Shown here piece by piece: positions 24,450 through 36,893 of a stretch of DNA of 64,000 bases. The stretch lies in assembly GCA_004154925.1 (NCBI GenBank), contig QJNS01000074.1, positions 112,885-176,884 of the forward strand, in the 5' to 3' direction. This stretch comes from Monosporascus cannonballus (taxonomy: Eukaryota; Ascomycota; Sordariomycetes; Xylariales). A program made the position numbers and the translations under genes. Each line of letters begins with the position of its first letter. Position 1 is the stretch's first letter. The notes under the pieces are model-generated. The model saw only the letters and a list, made by a program, of their open reading frames with translations. It was not told the DNA's origin and did not search any database.

Positions 24450-27400
24450 AAATTAATTCGATTTCCTCCCAGCCAGAATTTATTATTGCCATAATTACTC
24501 AGATCTAGAACAATATCCTAAAGTACGAGAATTATCCAGTTTGCCGGGATTTTAAGGTTAAAGCCTACAAGTATTATCCAGGACAGACGGTTTCCAGAAT
24601 AGCCATAAAGTTAGGATACCAGTGTTATTTTGATTCTCAGAAGTGTGAAATGCATATAAAGGACGGCCAGTTTCGATCAGATATCAGTAATTATGGACAG
24701 TTGCCCCTAAAGCTTTGCGAGCTCCTAGAATATATTATTTATTAAAAGATATTATCGGTAAACCTTTACGACCTGTTATATTTTACCACTTGCTATTAGG
24801 ATAATTATCCCGTTTATTTTAAAGCCAAAAAAATAATAACTTTTGGCCTGGATAGGACGAAAAAATATTTACCGAACCTGATAACGAATGTAAATGTACG
24901 GAAACCTCCCGATGGCCAAAATACCCTAGGTCTTATTATTTACATTTTAACTTAAAACGAAATCGAAAGGCCATATCGTAAGGATGCTTATGTTACGCCT
25001 TAACGCTTTGTATTTAATACGAGTTTTTAAATATAGAAATATCTTTTTCGGAGGTATACCTTTCCGACCCTATAACTTAAAAGATATAAAACCAAAGGAT
25101 AAGCCAGAAGAAAATAATTACCCTCGGATGTTAATTGGGCAAGAAAAGGTGGTATAAGTACATGGACGACCATTGTACTAAGTATGTAGCCAAAAAAGCT
25201 CGAAAATAAAAACGCTTTTTTGTAAACAGATTACGCCAATCAAAAAACGATAAAGGTCTTCGAAAATCAGGTATCGAAAAGTTCCAACTTACAAAACCTT
25301 ATGCGAAATAACGAAAGGAATACGTAGTTAAATTGAGATTCCCTTTCGATACAAGGGTAAAACGTTTAAAGCCATAATCGACTTAGGAACCGAAAGAAAT
25401 TTTATTTTTCTTATAATGGCAGAAAAATATCAAATTTCCTGGAAATATAAGCTGAAATCCTACAAATTACGTATAATAGACGGAAGCTTATCCACGTACG
25501 AAAACGGACGAGTTTTTCGAGAAACTGAAAAATTCCTCGTACAGATTTAAGGATACCAGGAGCAAATCTCGCTGGATATCGCCGATATTTCTGGGCACGA
25601 TATTATCTTGGGAATGCCGTAACTTAAATCCAATAACTTATATATTAATTAAAAGAATTAAATACTTTTATAGCAACAAAAACGAAAGCCATCCGAAAAA
25701 AACGGCCAAAAAAATTATTATATTATTAAGGAAATCCAGATTGCAAATTAAACCTCCATAGTATTATCTAAGTATCGACAATTTAAGAGATTGTTTAAGG
25801 ACAAAAAAATTACGAATTACCACCTTATAGCTAATAGGATTACAGAATACCTATTAAAGAAAGGCATTATCTTAAACTTCATAAGATTTATCATATAAAT
25901 CCTAATAAGTCGAAAGCCTTATAAAAAAGTATTTAATTTGACCTAAAAAAAGGATATATCTAACCTTTTGATTTTCTCGTTAAATACCCTGTTCTCATAA
26001 TGCCAAAAACTAAGGATAAAAAGCAAAAAATTAATAAAGATAGAAACCTGGTTTTTAGAAAAGTAATCGATTACAAATAATTAAATAATATTACGATTAA
26101 GAACGGATATCCTTTAACTCTTATAAGTACGTTAAAAAAACACTAATAAAGTAAAGTAATTTACTGCATTTAATTTCCAAAACAGTTATTATCGTATTAA
26201 AATAGCAAAAAGAAAAAAATGGAAAACGGCATTTAGAACAATATATAGACTTTACGAATACAAAATAATGCCTATGGGATTTATTAATATTCCCGCCAGT
26301 TTTTAACGACTAATCATAATTACTTTCAGAAAATTCCTAAATAAATTTATATTCGTCTACCTCGACGACATCCTCATTTATTCCGAAACCTTCGAAAAAT
26401 ACAAAAAGCAGGTCGCCCAAGTACTTCAAATTTTGAACGAAGTAAATATCCCAGTTAATCCAGCCAAAAGCATATTGCATACGTAAAGGCTAGACTTTCT
26501 GGAATATATTCTTACCCCCGGCCAAATTCAGATTTAACATTCCAAAATAAAAGTAATTAAAAATTGGCCCATCCCGGATAAGGCGACCGTTACAAATATC
26601 CGGCAGATTTTAGGATTTACAGGTTACGTACGCAGTTTAATTAAGGGATATGGAAATATAGTTAAATTATTAACGAAATTTACCACTAAAAAATACGTAA
26701 AAAAGGAATTTAAATTTCCAGAAAATGCGAAAAAAATATTCCAGATCTTAAAAGATGCGATTACCAGCGGACCCATAATAAGACTATTTAATGCCGATAA
26801 AAGAAAACGCCTAAAAACGGATATTTTAAATTACGCCCTAAACGCTGTCCTAAAATAGCTAAAGGATAACGGCAAATAATACCCAGTGGCATATTACTTA
26901 AAAGTATTCTAAAATGCAGAATTTAGATATTAGATCTATGACAAAAAATTATTAGCAATTATTAACGCTTTTAAGGAATAGGAACTTTTCTTTAACGGAA
27001 CCAAAAAACTTTTCGACATTTATTTTAATTACAAAAACCTTACGCAATTTATGAAAGCTTAAGAATTAAATAAGCGATATAAAAGATGGATAATTTTTCT
27101 GTCGAGATTTAACTTTAGGATATAATATATTAAAAGAAAAGAAAATATCCAAACGGATATTTTTAGCCGTAAAGGAAATTACGATTCCAAAATCCCCAAA
27201 AAATATAGATATTATAATATAATAAGGATGGTACCGTACAGTTATGTGAAATATTAAAAAAAACCAATTCCCGAACTTTTAATACGGTTCCGGAATTTTT
27301 ACGATACGGAAGAACAAAAAGAGGTTTAGCAATTAAGGAAACAATTGAAGGATCAGTTACTGTATTATGGCAAAATATATATTCTTAAGGATTAACAGGA

Positions 27401-28530
27401 ATAATTTATAAAAAAATTTCATAAAAACCTATTATACGGATATCAAAGAATTTGTAAAACTATTAGACGATTACAAGAAAAATATGACTTTCCAGAGTTA
27501 CGACGTATAATCAAGAAGGTAATTAAGAATTATAATATTTGTAATAAGGCTAAAGCAGTACGTTATAAGCCTTACGGGCTACTATAACTTACCGATATTT
27601 CTAATAAGGCATAAAATATTATAACTTGGAATTTTATTATTAACTTACCTTTATTTAAAGACCTAGTCGCGGAAATTAAGTACGACGAAATATGGGTAAT
27701 CGTTAACAGATTTACCAAGTACGGATATTTTTTACCTTTTAAAGGAAACGTAACGGCAAAATAATTAGCTTATACCTTTATCAGATATTATTTCGACAAA
27801 TATGGAATACCCGAAAAGATTATTTCCGACAGAAATACGCTATTCACTTTAAAATTTGGCACTAATTTTTTTTAAACAAATTGGTATTAAGCTCAAATTT
27901 TTTATAATTTATTACCTTTAAACGGACGGTTAAACCGAAAAATTAAACCAGATTTTGGAACAGTACCTCCGAAATTATATTAATTATTAGCAAAATAACT
28001 AGGTAAAACTTTTACTATTAGCGCAAATCGCTTATAACATATTTATTAACAAAAATATGGGCGTATCCCCTTATATAGCTATATACGGATATAATGCAGA
28101 AACGAAATAACCTAAATAACTATTTAATAAAGCACCAAAGATTATTACGATTACCTTAAAAGCAGAAACGCTAACGATAAAAATTAAAATAATTTAAGCC
28201 CGTTTTGGGAATAAATTACGATTTTTTTAATAACGAATAACTTAATATTATAATAAAAAGAAAATTAAGGGATTAATTTTAGCGAAAGAAAACAAAATTT
28301 ACTTATTACGCCAAAAATAAAACGCAATTTTAAATATCTTATAAATCAAAATAAAAAAATTTAACGACAAGTTCGACTTTAAAAAACTTAGCCCGTTTAA
28401 AATTAATAAAGTTATTTCCAAAACTAATTTCCGATTATCGTTACCCAGAAACATAAGAATATACCCGGTTTTCTACGTTTCTTTACTTAAACCAATACCC
28501 AAGAACGCTTCGTTAAAAACAGACCTGGAA
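24450..28530 (+). pseudogene. pol relic of the outer element (PR, RT, RNase H, IN)
   Basis: The protease region at about 25370-25390 reads AIIDLGT (catalytic Asp kept, Ser changed to Leu). The reverse transcriptase box at about 26352-26384 still reads FVYLDDILIYS, fully canonical. RNase H text includes YDKKLLAIINAF near 26940. The integrase zinc-binding region (27408-27560) ends YNICNKAK, where one expected Cys has become Tyr, and is followed by core-domain text such as YGIPEKIISDRNTLF near 27800. Many stops make it inactive. Confidence 0.9.
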
Positions 28531-28539
28531 TTCGAAAAA

Positions 28540-28700
28540 GATTTTAACGAATACGAAATCGAATAAATTTTGGATTTTAAAATAATTAAAAACAAAATTT
28601 AGTACTTAGTTAAATAAGAAGGATATTTATATGAAAAAAATATTTGGGAATTATTTAATCATTTAACGAATGCGATAGACCTAGTTAAGACGTTTTACCG
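28540..28700 (+). pseudogene. Chromodomain relic of the outer element
   Basis: The text YEIE, ILDFKIIKNKI, YLVK, EGYLYEKNIWELFNHL follows the integrase at the end of pol, broken only by stops at positions expected to be Gln, Glu or Trp. The aromatic residues and order fit a C-terminal chromodomain, the hallmark of chromoviruses. Confidence 0.8.
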
Positions 28701-28889
28701 CCAGAATCCTGACCGACCGTTTCTAATACGGCTAAGGTCGCAGGCGATAACGGTCCCCCGTTTAAATCTAATCTTACGGCGTTCCAGTCGAAAGAAGTAA
28801 ACGCCTTTGCGATAATATTTATCTCGGAAACAAGCTAAGTTTATTTTGTTTCCATACGCCGTTATTCCTCCTTTAATTTTTCCTATTTT

Positions 28890-29300
28890 TCTAATTAATC
28901 TAATTTATAACCTTTTTTCAAAATCGCAAAAATTTTTTTTCCAGAACGCCCTGCTATAAGCGGATACGTTTTAGCCGATTAACGAATTCTTTCGTTTTCT
29001 TTTCGGCGGCCTTCTGGTGCGCCGCCAGCGCTTCTTAATACGCGATTAAGGTATCTTCCACCTTGCGCTATTCCTTTTGCAAACGCTTACGTTCCTTTCC
29101 AATTTTCATTAAGGAATTTATATTTAATATGTCGCAAGCTAAACGCTGATAACGGGTACAATAACCATAATTAGGGATATCCGCCACAAAATAACAATTA
29201 GGTTCTCCTAGGCAAATACAATTCGAACAAATAATAACTTTAAAGCCAAATTTCTCGATAAAATTCGTACGGTTATTACGCGCTTCGCGTTAATTTAAAC
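28890..29300 (-). pseudogene. Antisense Cys-rich/coiled-coil ORF relic, outer element
   Basis: Minus-strand frame lying after the chromodomain and before the 3' LTR. It reads IICSNCICLGEPNCYF, then YCTRYQRLACDI, then a charged coiled coil (MKIGKERKRLQKE, later EALAAHQKAAEKKTKEFVNR). The cysteines form a C-x2-C ... C ... C-x6-C pattern like a small zinc cluster. Only about three stops (TAG, TAA, TAG) interrupt roughly 120 codons. It shares place, strand and layout with the inner element's relic. Antisense genes between pol and the 3' LTR are known in some fungal Ty3/gypsy families. Function is not known to me. Confidence 0.6.
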
Positions 29301-29437
29301 AAATTTTTTTTTCTTTTTAAATACGGCTTATTATAATGAAGTTAATTGGGATACCTCCAAGAATTTTCTCTAATAAAATAAAGTGGCCACTTACGGTTTT
29401 TATCTTTAGGACAAAAATTTTTGGAAAGGGGAAATAA

Positions 29438-29876
29438 TATTATAGGAATAAGGGTTCCTGCCTCAAGAAAATTAACCTTTAAAGCCTAACGCGGACCTGT
29501 CACGGTTAAACTCCGGACAAAAAAGCTTAGTTCTTAAGGTAATCTAATTAATTTAAGTAATTTAAGTAATCTGGACCAGATCATATAAATTACATAAATC
29601 ACGTAAATCTACGATATACTCACTTTAGGAATTGGGATATATAATGAACCAATCTCTTATGTAAATAATACCTACTTAGTTTTGCTCCTTAGCTATTAAT
29701 CTAAGCTTTTAATCCAGAGGCAACTATACCGTTCTTTACTGAAGGAAAAGTCTTTAAATCTCTTTAACGAACAAACCCCTAGTAAATCATTCCTCGTCCT
29801 ATTGTTACCTGCAAATCAAGACCCCATTTCGGATACTGCTTATACCTCCAGGTGGATGTATGACAGGTTCGTTACA
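29438..29876 (+). repeat. 3' LTR of the outer element
   Basis: 439 bp, ending with the canonical GTTACA and followed by ATTAA (29877-29881), the copy of the left target site. It keeps more C and G than the 5' LTR, so it is the less mutated copy. The terminal TG reads TA. Confidence 0.95.
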
Positions 29877-29881
29877 ATTAA

Positions 29882-30280
29882 TTATAAATATGCGATTTCG
29901 TCGATTTTGCATGGGAAATGGCGGCGCGTTGGTGGGGGGTTCGCCTTATAGCGGTTCTTGACAGGTTCTTTCTTGAGCAAGGCCATATCAAAATATCCAT
30001 GGGGCAATGATGACATAGACCGAGAAGTGACCAATCATGGGATCAACCGGAACTTAGAAAGGTTATCAAAATTCTATTCAAGTAGATCAAAGATCTATAT
30101 CTATATTCTAGGGAGGTGAAAAATATACAAGAAAATGTTGCCGAACACCCGATCGCGGCCGTCTAATCCCAAATTACGTACTCCATGTGTTGTTACATCG
30201 TCTCCTTGACCGTCGTTCTCGAGTCAGTTCAGCGTTCTTCCATGTGTATTGCACGTTAGGCTTGGGCGCGGAGTGAGCGC
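29882..30280. other. 3' flank of the pectate lyase gene, no gene seen
   Basis: Base composition returns to normal within about 25 bp of the LTR end. No frame or RNA gene is recognisable. It separates the retrotransposon island from the pectate lyase stop codon by 404 bp. Confidence 0.5.
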
Positions 30281-31150
30281 TTAGCAAGATTTGACAGAGG
30301 AGTACTTGCAGTGGCCGCTAGGACCGCTGCGCAACTCCTTGGGCTCCTTGCCAGGGTTGGTGCCTTCGTACTCCTAGAAGTCATGTCAGCTGTCAGTCTC
30401 CCCTTGATAACGGCACATGAACTTACAACGCAGATCTTCTTGACGGAGGAGGCGCAAGTGCCCGAGATGGTGGCGGTGTCGCCCTTGTTGGAGTTGATGC
30501 CGACGAGGTTCTTGCCGTTAAATGCCTTGACATTCTTGACCACGACATCGCGGCGAGGCATGCTCTTGCAATTGCCACAAGCACGGTAGAGCTTGCCAAA
30601 GTCGACAACGTGGAAGCCGTCGATGGTAACGGTACCCTTACCGTTGTGCTGGATGACCTTGTCATCAGCACCAGTAGCGCCACTACTTCAATCAGTCCCA
30701 TCCACATACTTTACATGGATTCAGATATGCTTACCCGCCCTTGACCAAGACGTTGCCGTTACCCTTGAGACTAAGAGCGTCTTCGCAGACGGACTTCCAC
30801 CAGACATTCTGGATCGTGCAGGCACCCTCACAATGGACGCCCTCGATCTGGTCGGAACCAATGATGACGTTCTTAAGGGTGGCGCCGTCCTCAAGGATGA
30901 AGACGGCATCCGCAGAACCACCCTCTTTTTGACCAGTGCATTTGACGCCGCGACCAAAGGTCTTCATGCCGCCATCAAAGACGGTCTTGACGGGCTCCGG
31001 CCGCTTAAAGGTGACGGACCCCTTGGAGGCGGGAATAGGGAAAGGAGCACGTTTGCTCAGGGCTCCAACGGTATTGGGAGTGACATCGACAGCAGGCGTA
31101 GCCATGACAGCCGAGGCGCCGAAGAGAGCGATGACCGCGGTGAACTTCAT
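30281..31150 (-). CDS. Secreted pectate lyase, polysaccharide lyase family 3
   Basis: Cleaves de-esterified pectin by beta-elimination in a calcium-dependent manner, outside the cell. Three exons: 31150-30735, 30682-30427 and 30373-30281. They are separated by introns of 52 bp (GTAAGC to GTAG) and 53 bp (GTAAGT to CTAG), giving 254 aa. The N-terminus [17 protein letters not shown] is a classic signal peptide followed by a short propeptide that ends near KR. The mature part shows PL3 hallmarks: [43 protein letters not shown], then [27 protein letters not shown] and a Cys-containing C-terminus. The reading frame is undamaged. It sits 0.4 kb from the RIP-affected repeat island. Host or substrate role (saprotroph versus plant pathogen) cannot be told from this alone. 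Confidence 0.95.
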
Positions 31151-34100
31151 TGTTGCGAGGGTATGAGTGGTTGAATGTAAAGAACTTCAGAGAACGAGAC
31201 AGTAGATAAGATGTCCGAATGAATGAGCCGCTTTGGCTAAAGAATGTGATAAGTTGGATAGTGGAATGAGTGACAGTGATGCGCCGACGCAGGAGAATGC
31301 GATGAACAGGAAGCGAACTAAGATCATCAACACTGCGCAGGCTTCCTCTTTTATATCGGTATCAAAAGCAGAATATCCCACACATCGCGAATGTGGGTAT
31401 CAAATGACCGAGCAAGGCCTCTTCCATAGTCGTATGTTATTGACTACATTGGTGATCCTGCATAGTGTCTGGGCGTGCAACAACTGTATCGTTTCCCACC
31501 AATCCCCCGGCCAAAACCCCTGTACAGGGTGTTGAAGCGAATATTTCAGGTCTGTCTGCCAAGCTATGCATGGATGCGAGAATAGTGTAATCCAAGACAT
31601 GAAGCACCTTGTTTCAGGACACAAACCGGCGCAGTGGTGTCGATATCGAAAGAGGATGCTTCGCCCGCTCACTTTTGTGAAGGGTTCGGTTATTGGTCGT
31701 CCAAAAACTGCTGGGCCAAGAACCAGACATCGGCGGTTGAACCTCAAGGAGACTAGTATATCAGACGAGTCCCACTCCGTTTGTTAGCCTCCTATTTCCC
31801 CAACTAGCTTATCCATTGCGGCGGAGAAGATGATACTTCGGGTTTGTAAACAGAATACGCGGGCATATCGGACGTTGACTATGGGGATGGCATTTACACA
31901 CTGATAGCTATCATGTCATTAATTTATAAGCCTTGTGATTATGCGTTTTGCCAACGGAACATATCGCAGCCAGGGTATATAAGATGTTATTGCCATTAGA
32001 GCAATACCGGATGCGTTTTGTACCATGACAGAACATAGATTGAACAGTGAAAGTCTTTCGTAAAGAGCTACAACTTTGTCAGTGCATGTCAGTACTACCA
32101 ATACCGTGGATCATGCTGCACCTGAAACAAATCTTAATGGTGAATGAACCCCATTATACACCGGCTAATGCTTCTTCGGAACGAAACCAAAGTCCGCCGC
32201 GAGCTATCTGCGTGAGGTAAAACCATCTGCGTCTCCCCAGGTTCCAGAGAAGCTAGATAGGGGGTCGCCAGCGATCGGCCAGTTGCATCATCAAGCACAC
32301 AGGAAACTGGATATAAAGACATTGGACATCTATCTTTCTCTGTTAATACAGTGCCTATGTTCGAGAGCTGTAAACTGAGCTAATCCGTCGATATGAGCTG
32401 GGCCAGCTAGTGATTGTCTTTACTTGTGTTATATGGATATCCATAACACATATCAATCAATGTATTCCATGGGATCATGGGACTCTGCATTGGATTTAGT
32501 GTTTTAGTTTAGAGTTGACTTAACGGTCGTGGTTACGTAAGTATCAGGGGCTAATTAACATGTGAGCTACCTAGGCAAACTTCAGTATTAAAGAGATGTG
32601 ACTTCCCGTGTTCAACGTTCAACTAGCATGGCCTTATACGAGGAGTCAAGGTAATATATAATACAACATGTAGCCATCAATCACTAGCGTGCCTTGGCTT
32701 TTTCTAGAAGGGTCGTCAACGGGGTATCTCGAAGAGCGATTAGGTGCCCCCGGATGCTTATAAGCGCCGGCATTGGCTGGAGCATGCATGGCTCTATACA
32801 CTGTGGCATACACTTGTTACCGTTCCTAGAATTCGTGTAAAGGCAGTACATGAATTTGTTCAATCTTCGGAACCGGTGACGTCAAATCGTGTATGTGACC
32901 CTTATTCATTTGCCAGCATCTCGGGCGTGTAGACGGAGTTAAGACGATAGGGCCGTTCTGGGATAGACTGAATGAAGGTGTCATAATATTATACTCAACG
33001 GCTTCTCCAGCTTTATATAAGAGTTGTTTCCAATATATTATATTTTTCTTGGCTGGCTTGCCAAGCAACCGTTCACTCCTTAGGTACGTAGCAGATCGGT
33101 AGATTAATACGCAAGATAACAGGCGATGGTCGGTACGCATGCTCTATAAATACTTGGCTGCGCCTATGCACATACAATACATAAAATAACGCAGGTGTTT
33201 GGATGTACATCGGCATCAGCCTGATTTTTTCTCTTCAAGAACATACATGCCTACCGTAGCGCCATGTAATATGCCTCGATCGGTCAAGCAAGTATCTAAA
33301 GGGAGACTAATCGAAAGGAAGACATATTCTCTGTGCTAGGTTCGCCTCCAAATATTGTCTATACTTCACCCTTTACTCTTTTGACTGTTCTGTGATCCGT
33401 AGCGGATCGTGACTGTTCACGGACTAGCCGTAAAATTCCCCAAGGAAGGGAGGCGCAGGGGTGGCGAAAGACTGACGCCAAGTAACGAATCCCCCGGACC
33501 CAGAAGGTTGTGATAGGCAAGGGGACAGCCCCGACGTTCTAGATTACTCATTTCGGTTCAGGGCCCGCTAGAAGAGGTCGAAAGAACGCAGTCCACTTGG
33601 GAGAACCCTTCTCGTGGGGAGTGACGTCCATCTCCCGGCAGGCGTAGTTTACAGAGTTACGGCCAATATGGATGGGCACCCGTGGGCACGGGAGACGTGT
33701 CGAGTTAGTCTACTTGGTTTCAAGAATTTACACACAAGAATGTATACCTTGGCACCGTGCAAACGGTCCTACCCGACGCCTGGACCGCCGAATGGCCCCA
33801 CTTCCATTAGCCCTAGATCGGCCTCCTCGAGCAACCCGGACATCGGGCCACATAGTTTATATTTAACGCTGCAGGAGCACTCGATCTGGATATAATAGGA
33901 GTCCGCGATAGCATAGTAATATGAAAGGGCGCAAAAGGTAAAACCGAATGGATGAATTGGGCTTGGCAATTACCAATCAACTCCGTGAGGGGTGGATCTC
34001 AAAACAGCGGTAGCGCAATTCCAACTGCGTATACAGGAAATATTAGCGGACCGCTGAGCCCGACTGGGCGGCCCGCACACCCCTGGAGCTCACCAGCCTC

Positions 34101-35367
34101 ACCTGAGCCGAAAAGCTTGGCGACCTGGCTGCGCGTGAAGGGAGGGAGCCCACACAGGAATGCGAGAAACCCGAGGAACGCGGGGGCCGTTCCATTGCGC
34201 CCTTCTCCCTTCTCCTTGGCGCGCATCTTAGTGTCATGACGAGGGGCTCCACCTATGACCTAACCGTAGATACATATTGCACAGCGGGACGCGAGCCCGC
34301 TCCGCGTCCACGCGAGGGTTAGTCCCTCCCTTCGGTAACGCCGAAAACTACTCACGCCGGCGGGAGCAAGATCCGCCGCGTTCGTAGCTCGCGGCCGGGA
34401 GAGTACCATTGACGGCGACCCGTAATCTTCGAGAGCCTGGGATCGGTCCTAGCGCCGGAGCACGTTGAAAACGCACCCCTGAGCGCGTATAGCTCCTGAT
34501 AAAAAGTAAGTACTTACGTAAATTACCAAACGGGCGATCCACCTGGGGATGGTTATAAAATGTCTGTCCAAGCGGGTGACATGGTGGGGGAAATCCACAG
34601 GACGACAGCGCCGGCCATCAGCATCAATACGAAGAGAGGCCTTTAAGGACCGGAGGGCGTAAGCCCCACCTCACTTTAAACCCAGATTCCTGTTACACCT
34701 AACCCGCCGTTTGGTAAAGTGGTTTTTTGTATGGCACGTACAGGCGTGGGCTGTCCTGCATGAATATCACTATCATGGCCACCATCCAGGAGAAACTTGC
34801 AATCCTCCTCGAGCCTTCTTCCTACGATGTACTGCCAATTGCGAAATAGTCGATCCCGGCCTTCTTGACATCGGATTTCATAGACGTACAGGTATGCCTA
34901 CTTCTAGCTCCCTTTTCGTGACACCCTATTCTCATTCAAGCTAACGGTAGCTCAGGTATTGCTAGGCCCTGAATACACATACCAAACCGCTAGCCGGCTT
35001 GCCCGTATAGATACAACACGCAGTTCGAAATGCAGATAGGGTTCTCCGGACCCCAAAGCAATATAATAACAATCGTAAAAAAGGTGCAAGCCACTGGCCC
35101 CAGGGATATCTCCAACGACGCAAATTGCGGAATGCTCCTTATAAACGCCGCCACCATCCCATACTCATATGCCACTCTACCGCCTGAAGGAGGGAAAGAC
35201 AACCCACAACGCCACTTGGTAAAGACCCGAACCCGTGCTATGAAGCCGATGTTGAGCATAGAACACTTTTCGTAAGTCCTATCGATATGCTGGAAAAGCA
35301 ATTCAGCGTCGCCGCTAATTAGAGCCTGGAGGAGACATTTCCCGCCAGGCCTTGTGCTCTTCCATTG
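31151..35367. other. 4.2-kb gap, no supported gene
   Basis: Includes the pectate lyase promoter on the left. Frames here are short and mutually overlapping. GC rises around 33600-34500, where some frames look hydrophobic (33999-34226) but show no family motif. No tRNA, rRNA or terminal repeats were recognised. Confidence 0.4.
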
Positions 35368-36893
35368 TCAACTCGCATCCCGATACGGATATTTTAGTAA
35401 TAACGACTCGGATGGAGGTTGGTCTTCGCCAATATTCCTCTCATCAACAGGGTTGACAAGTCCCCCAATCTGCCCGGAAATCGTCGCCACGGGCTTAGGT
35501 ATAGTGACGCCGGGCAATTCGATAGAGTCGTCATGTTTTGGTGGTGACGTGCCAAGGCCAATGTGTTTCTTGACGGAGCTGCTCCACGAAGATAATTTCC
35601 TGCGCCCTATGCCGAGATCTGAGCGATTCATAGCCGGTGGCCTAAGCCGCCTCGTCGCAAGTTCTCTCCGTACCATCCCGTTCGTAATTTTGGGAGCATA
35701 GCCGGGAGGTAGCATGGAGGCTTTACAAATTGGGCACAGAGAACTCACTGCGCTCAAGAAACTGTCGATACACTCAGGATGGAAGATGTGGCCGCACGGC
35801 AGTTCACGGATGACTGTCCGTTTGGACTCGAACTCTTCCAGGCAGATTTGACAATCAGGTTGGTAGTCGGTGGCTAGCGGATATTTGTCGGAACCTGTCT
35901 CCGTACTTCTGGGTCCATGGGCGCCAGCGGAGGACCTGGCCAATGAGGACAAGGGAGCTGGTGACTCGTTGTAAGTAAAAAGCGGAAATTTTTGGATGTG
36001 CTCTGTAGGAACCTTCAATCGCTTGATGCCCAGGGCCTCCAGGTTGACTTCTCCGGATTCGACGCGACAGCGCAATGCAGCCCGCCGATGACGTTGAATG
36101 CAATGCATCAGCATCGAGATTCCGCCTATGACGAAAAGCAACAACCCGATGATTATGAGGACGAATACCCAGACGGAGAATGTCCCTGAGCCGTTGGATA
36201 TTACCAATTCGGTCCATACGCGGACGTAGTCAGAAGGATCCGGGTGATAAGTGGTCGTGATTTCGCTGCCGAAGGGGACCTCTGACAGATCGCCAGAATA
36301 CAGACTTAGCTGTTGCATCATGCGATGCCCTGCGGCACTAGAGATAGCGTAAACCGGGAAGTGATACCGCCCCTTCCAATTACCGCCATCACCCAAGTCC
36401 CAAATGCTATCATCGACATCGGGCGGCTGCAAAGCGTCGCCGTCTGGATGATAAACTAACAATGCCCGTAGAGAGTCCCTTCTGACAGCTGTAAAGTATG
36501 ACAGGGCGCATTCTGCGTTGATCCAGGGCGCCAAGGCGACCATATTATAATTGAACATTGGCAGATTTGCTTGTCGCGTAACATTTTGCGGGATATAAGC
36601 GCTGGCCATTTCGTGGCACGGATCATCTGATCCAAGGCTCGGAACATACATCAGACCTTGAATGATATTGTTCCTTGTCGGGCCATAACTTGGGGAGAGA
36701 GTGGTCAAGTTCTCAGTAAGGTGCTCGGAATAAGCCAACTGGCCCTGCAGTTAAGATGATGAGTGGGTGCATAAGTCAGGACGAGCGATGATGAAAGCCA
36801 GGGAGCCGACGTACCGAAAGAGCGGTAACGTTTCGAACGACGATGCTGGGGTCCGCCTGTCCTCTCGATGGCATTGGATTGCTGAACAACAGG
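35368..36893 (-). CDS. PA-TM-RING type membrane E3 ubiquitin ligase (5' end incomplete)
   Basis: A lumenal or extracellular region with potential N-glycosylation sites is followed by one membrane span (VWVFVLIIIGLLLFVIGGI). A cytosolic part then carries the block LKVPTEHIQKFPLFTY and a complete RING-H2: CQICLEEF ... CGHIFHPECIDSFL ... CPIC. Such proteins ubiquitinate cargo at the vacuole or endosome. The large exon runs from 36744 to the stop at 35368. A 70-bp intron (36745-36814, GTACGT to CTGCAG) joins it to an upstream exon encoding ADPSIVVRNVTALS, continuous with GQLAYSEHLTENL. That exon reads back to about 36893, where a branch-like GCTAAC and an AG suggest a further upstream intron. I could not fix the first exon and signal peptide. 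A frame that starts with an ATG at 36926 is out of phase with the conserved text, so I reject it as the start. Confidence 0.85.

Larger units (their letters stand above)
15304..29876 (+). mobile_element. Outer Ty3/gypsy chromovirus, RIP-decayed and interrupted
   Basis: Full-length LTR retrotransposon with LTRs at 15304-15741 and 29438-29876 and a 5-bp target duplication ATTAA (15299-15303 and 29877-29881). Once the inner element and one TSD copy are removed it is about 7.3 kb. After the leader (15742-15851) and the nested insertion it resumes at 23091. It then shows gag, protease, reverse transcriptase, RNase H, integrase and a chromodomain on the + strand. That order defines Ty3/gypsy, and the chromodomain marks a chromovirus. 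A purine-rich tract (GGAAAGGGGAAATAA, ending at 29437) abuts the 3' LTR as expected of the polypurine tract. Every frame has stops, so it is not autonomous. Confidence 0.95.
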
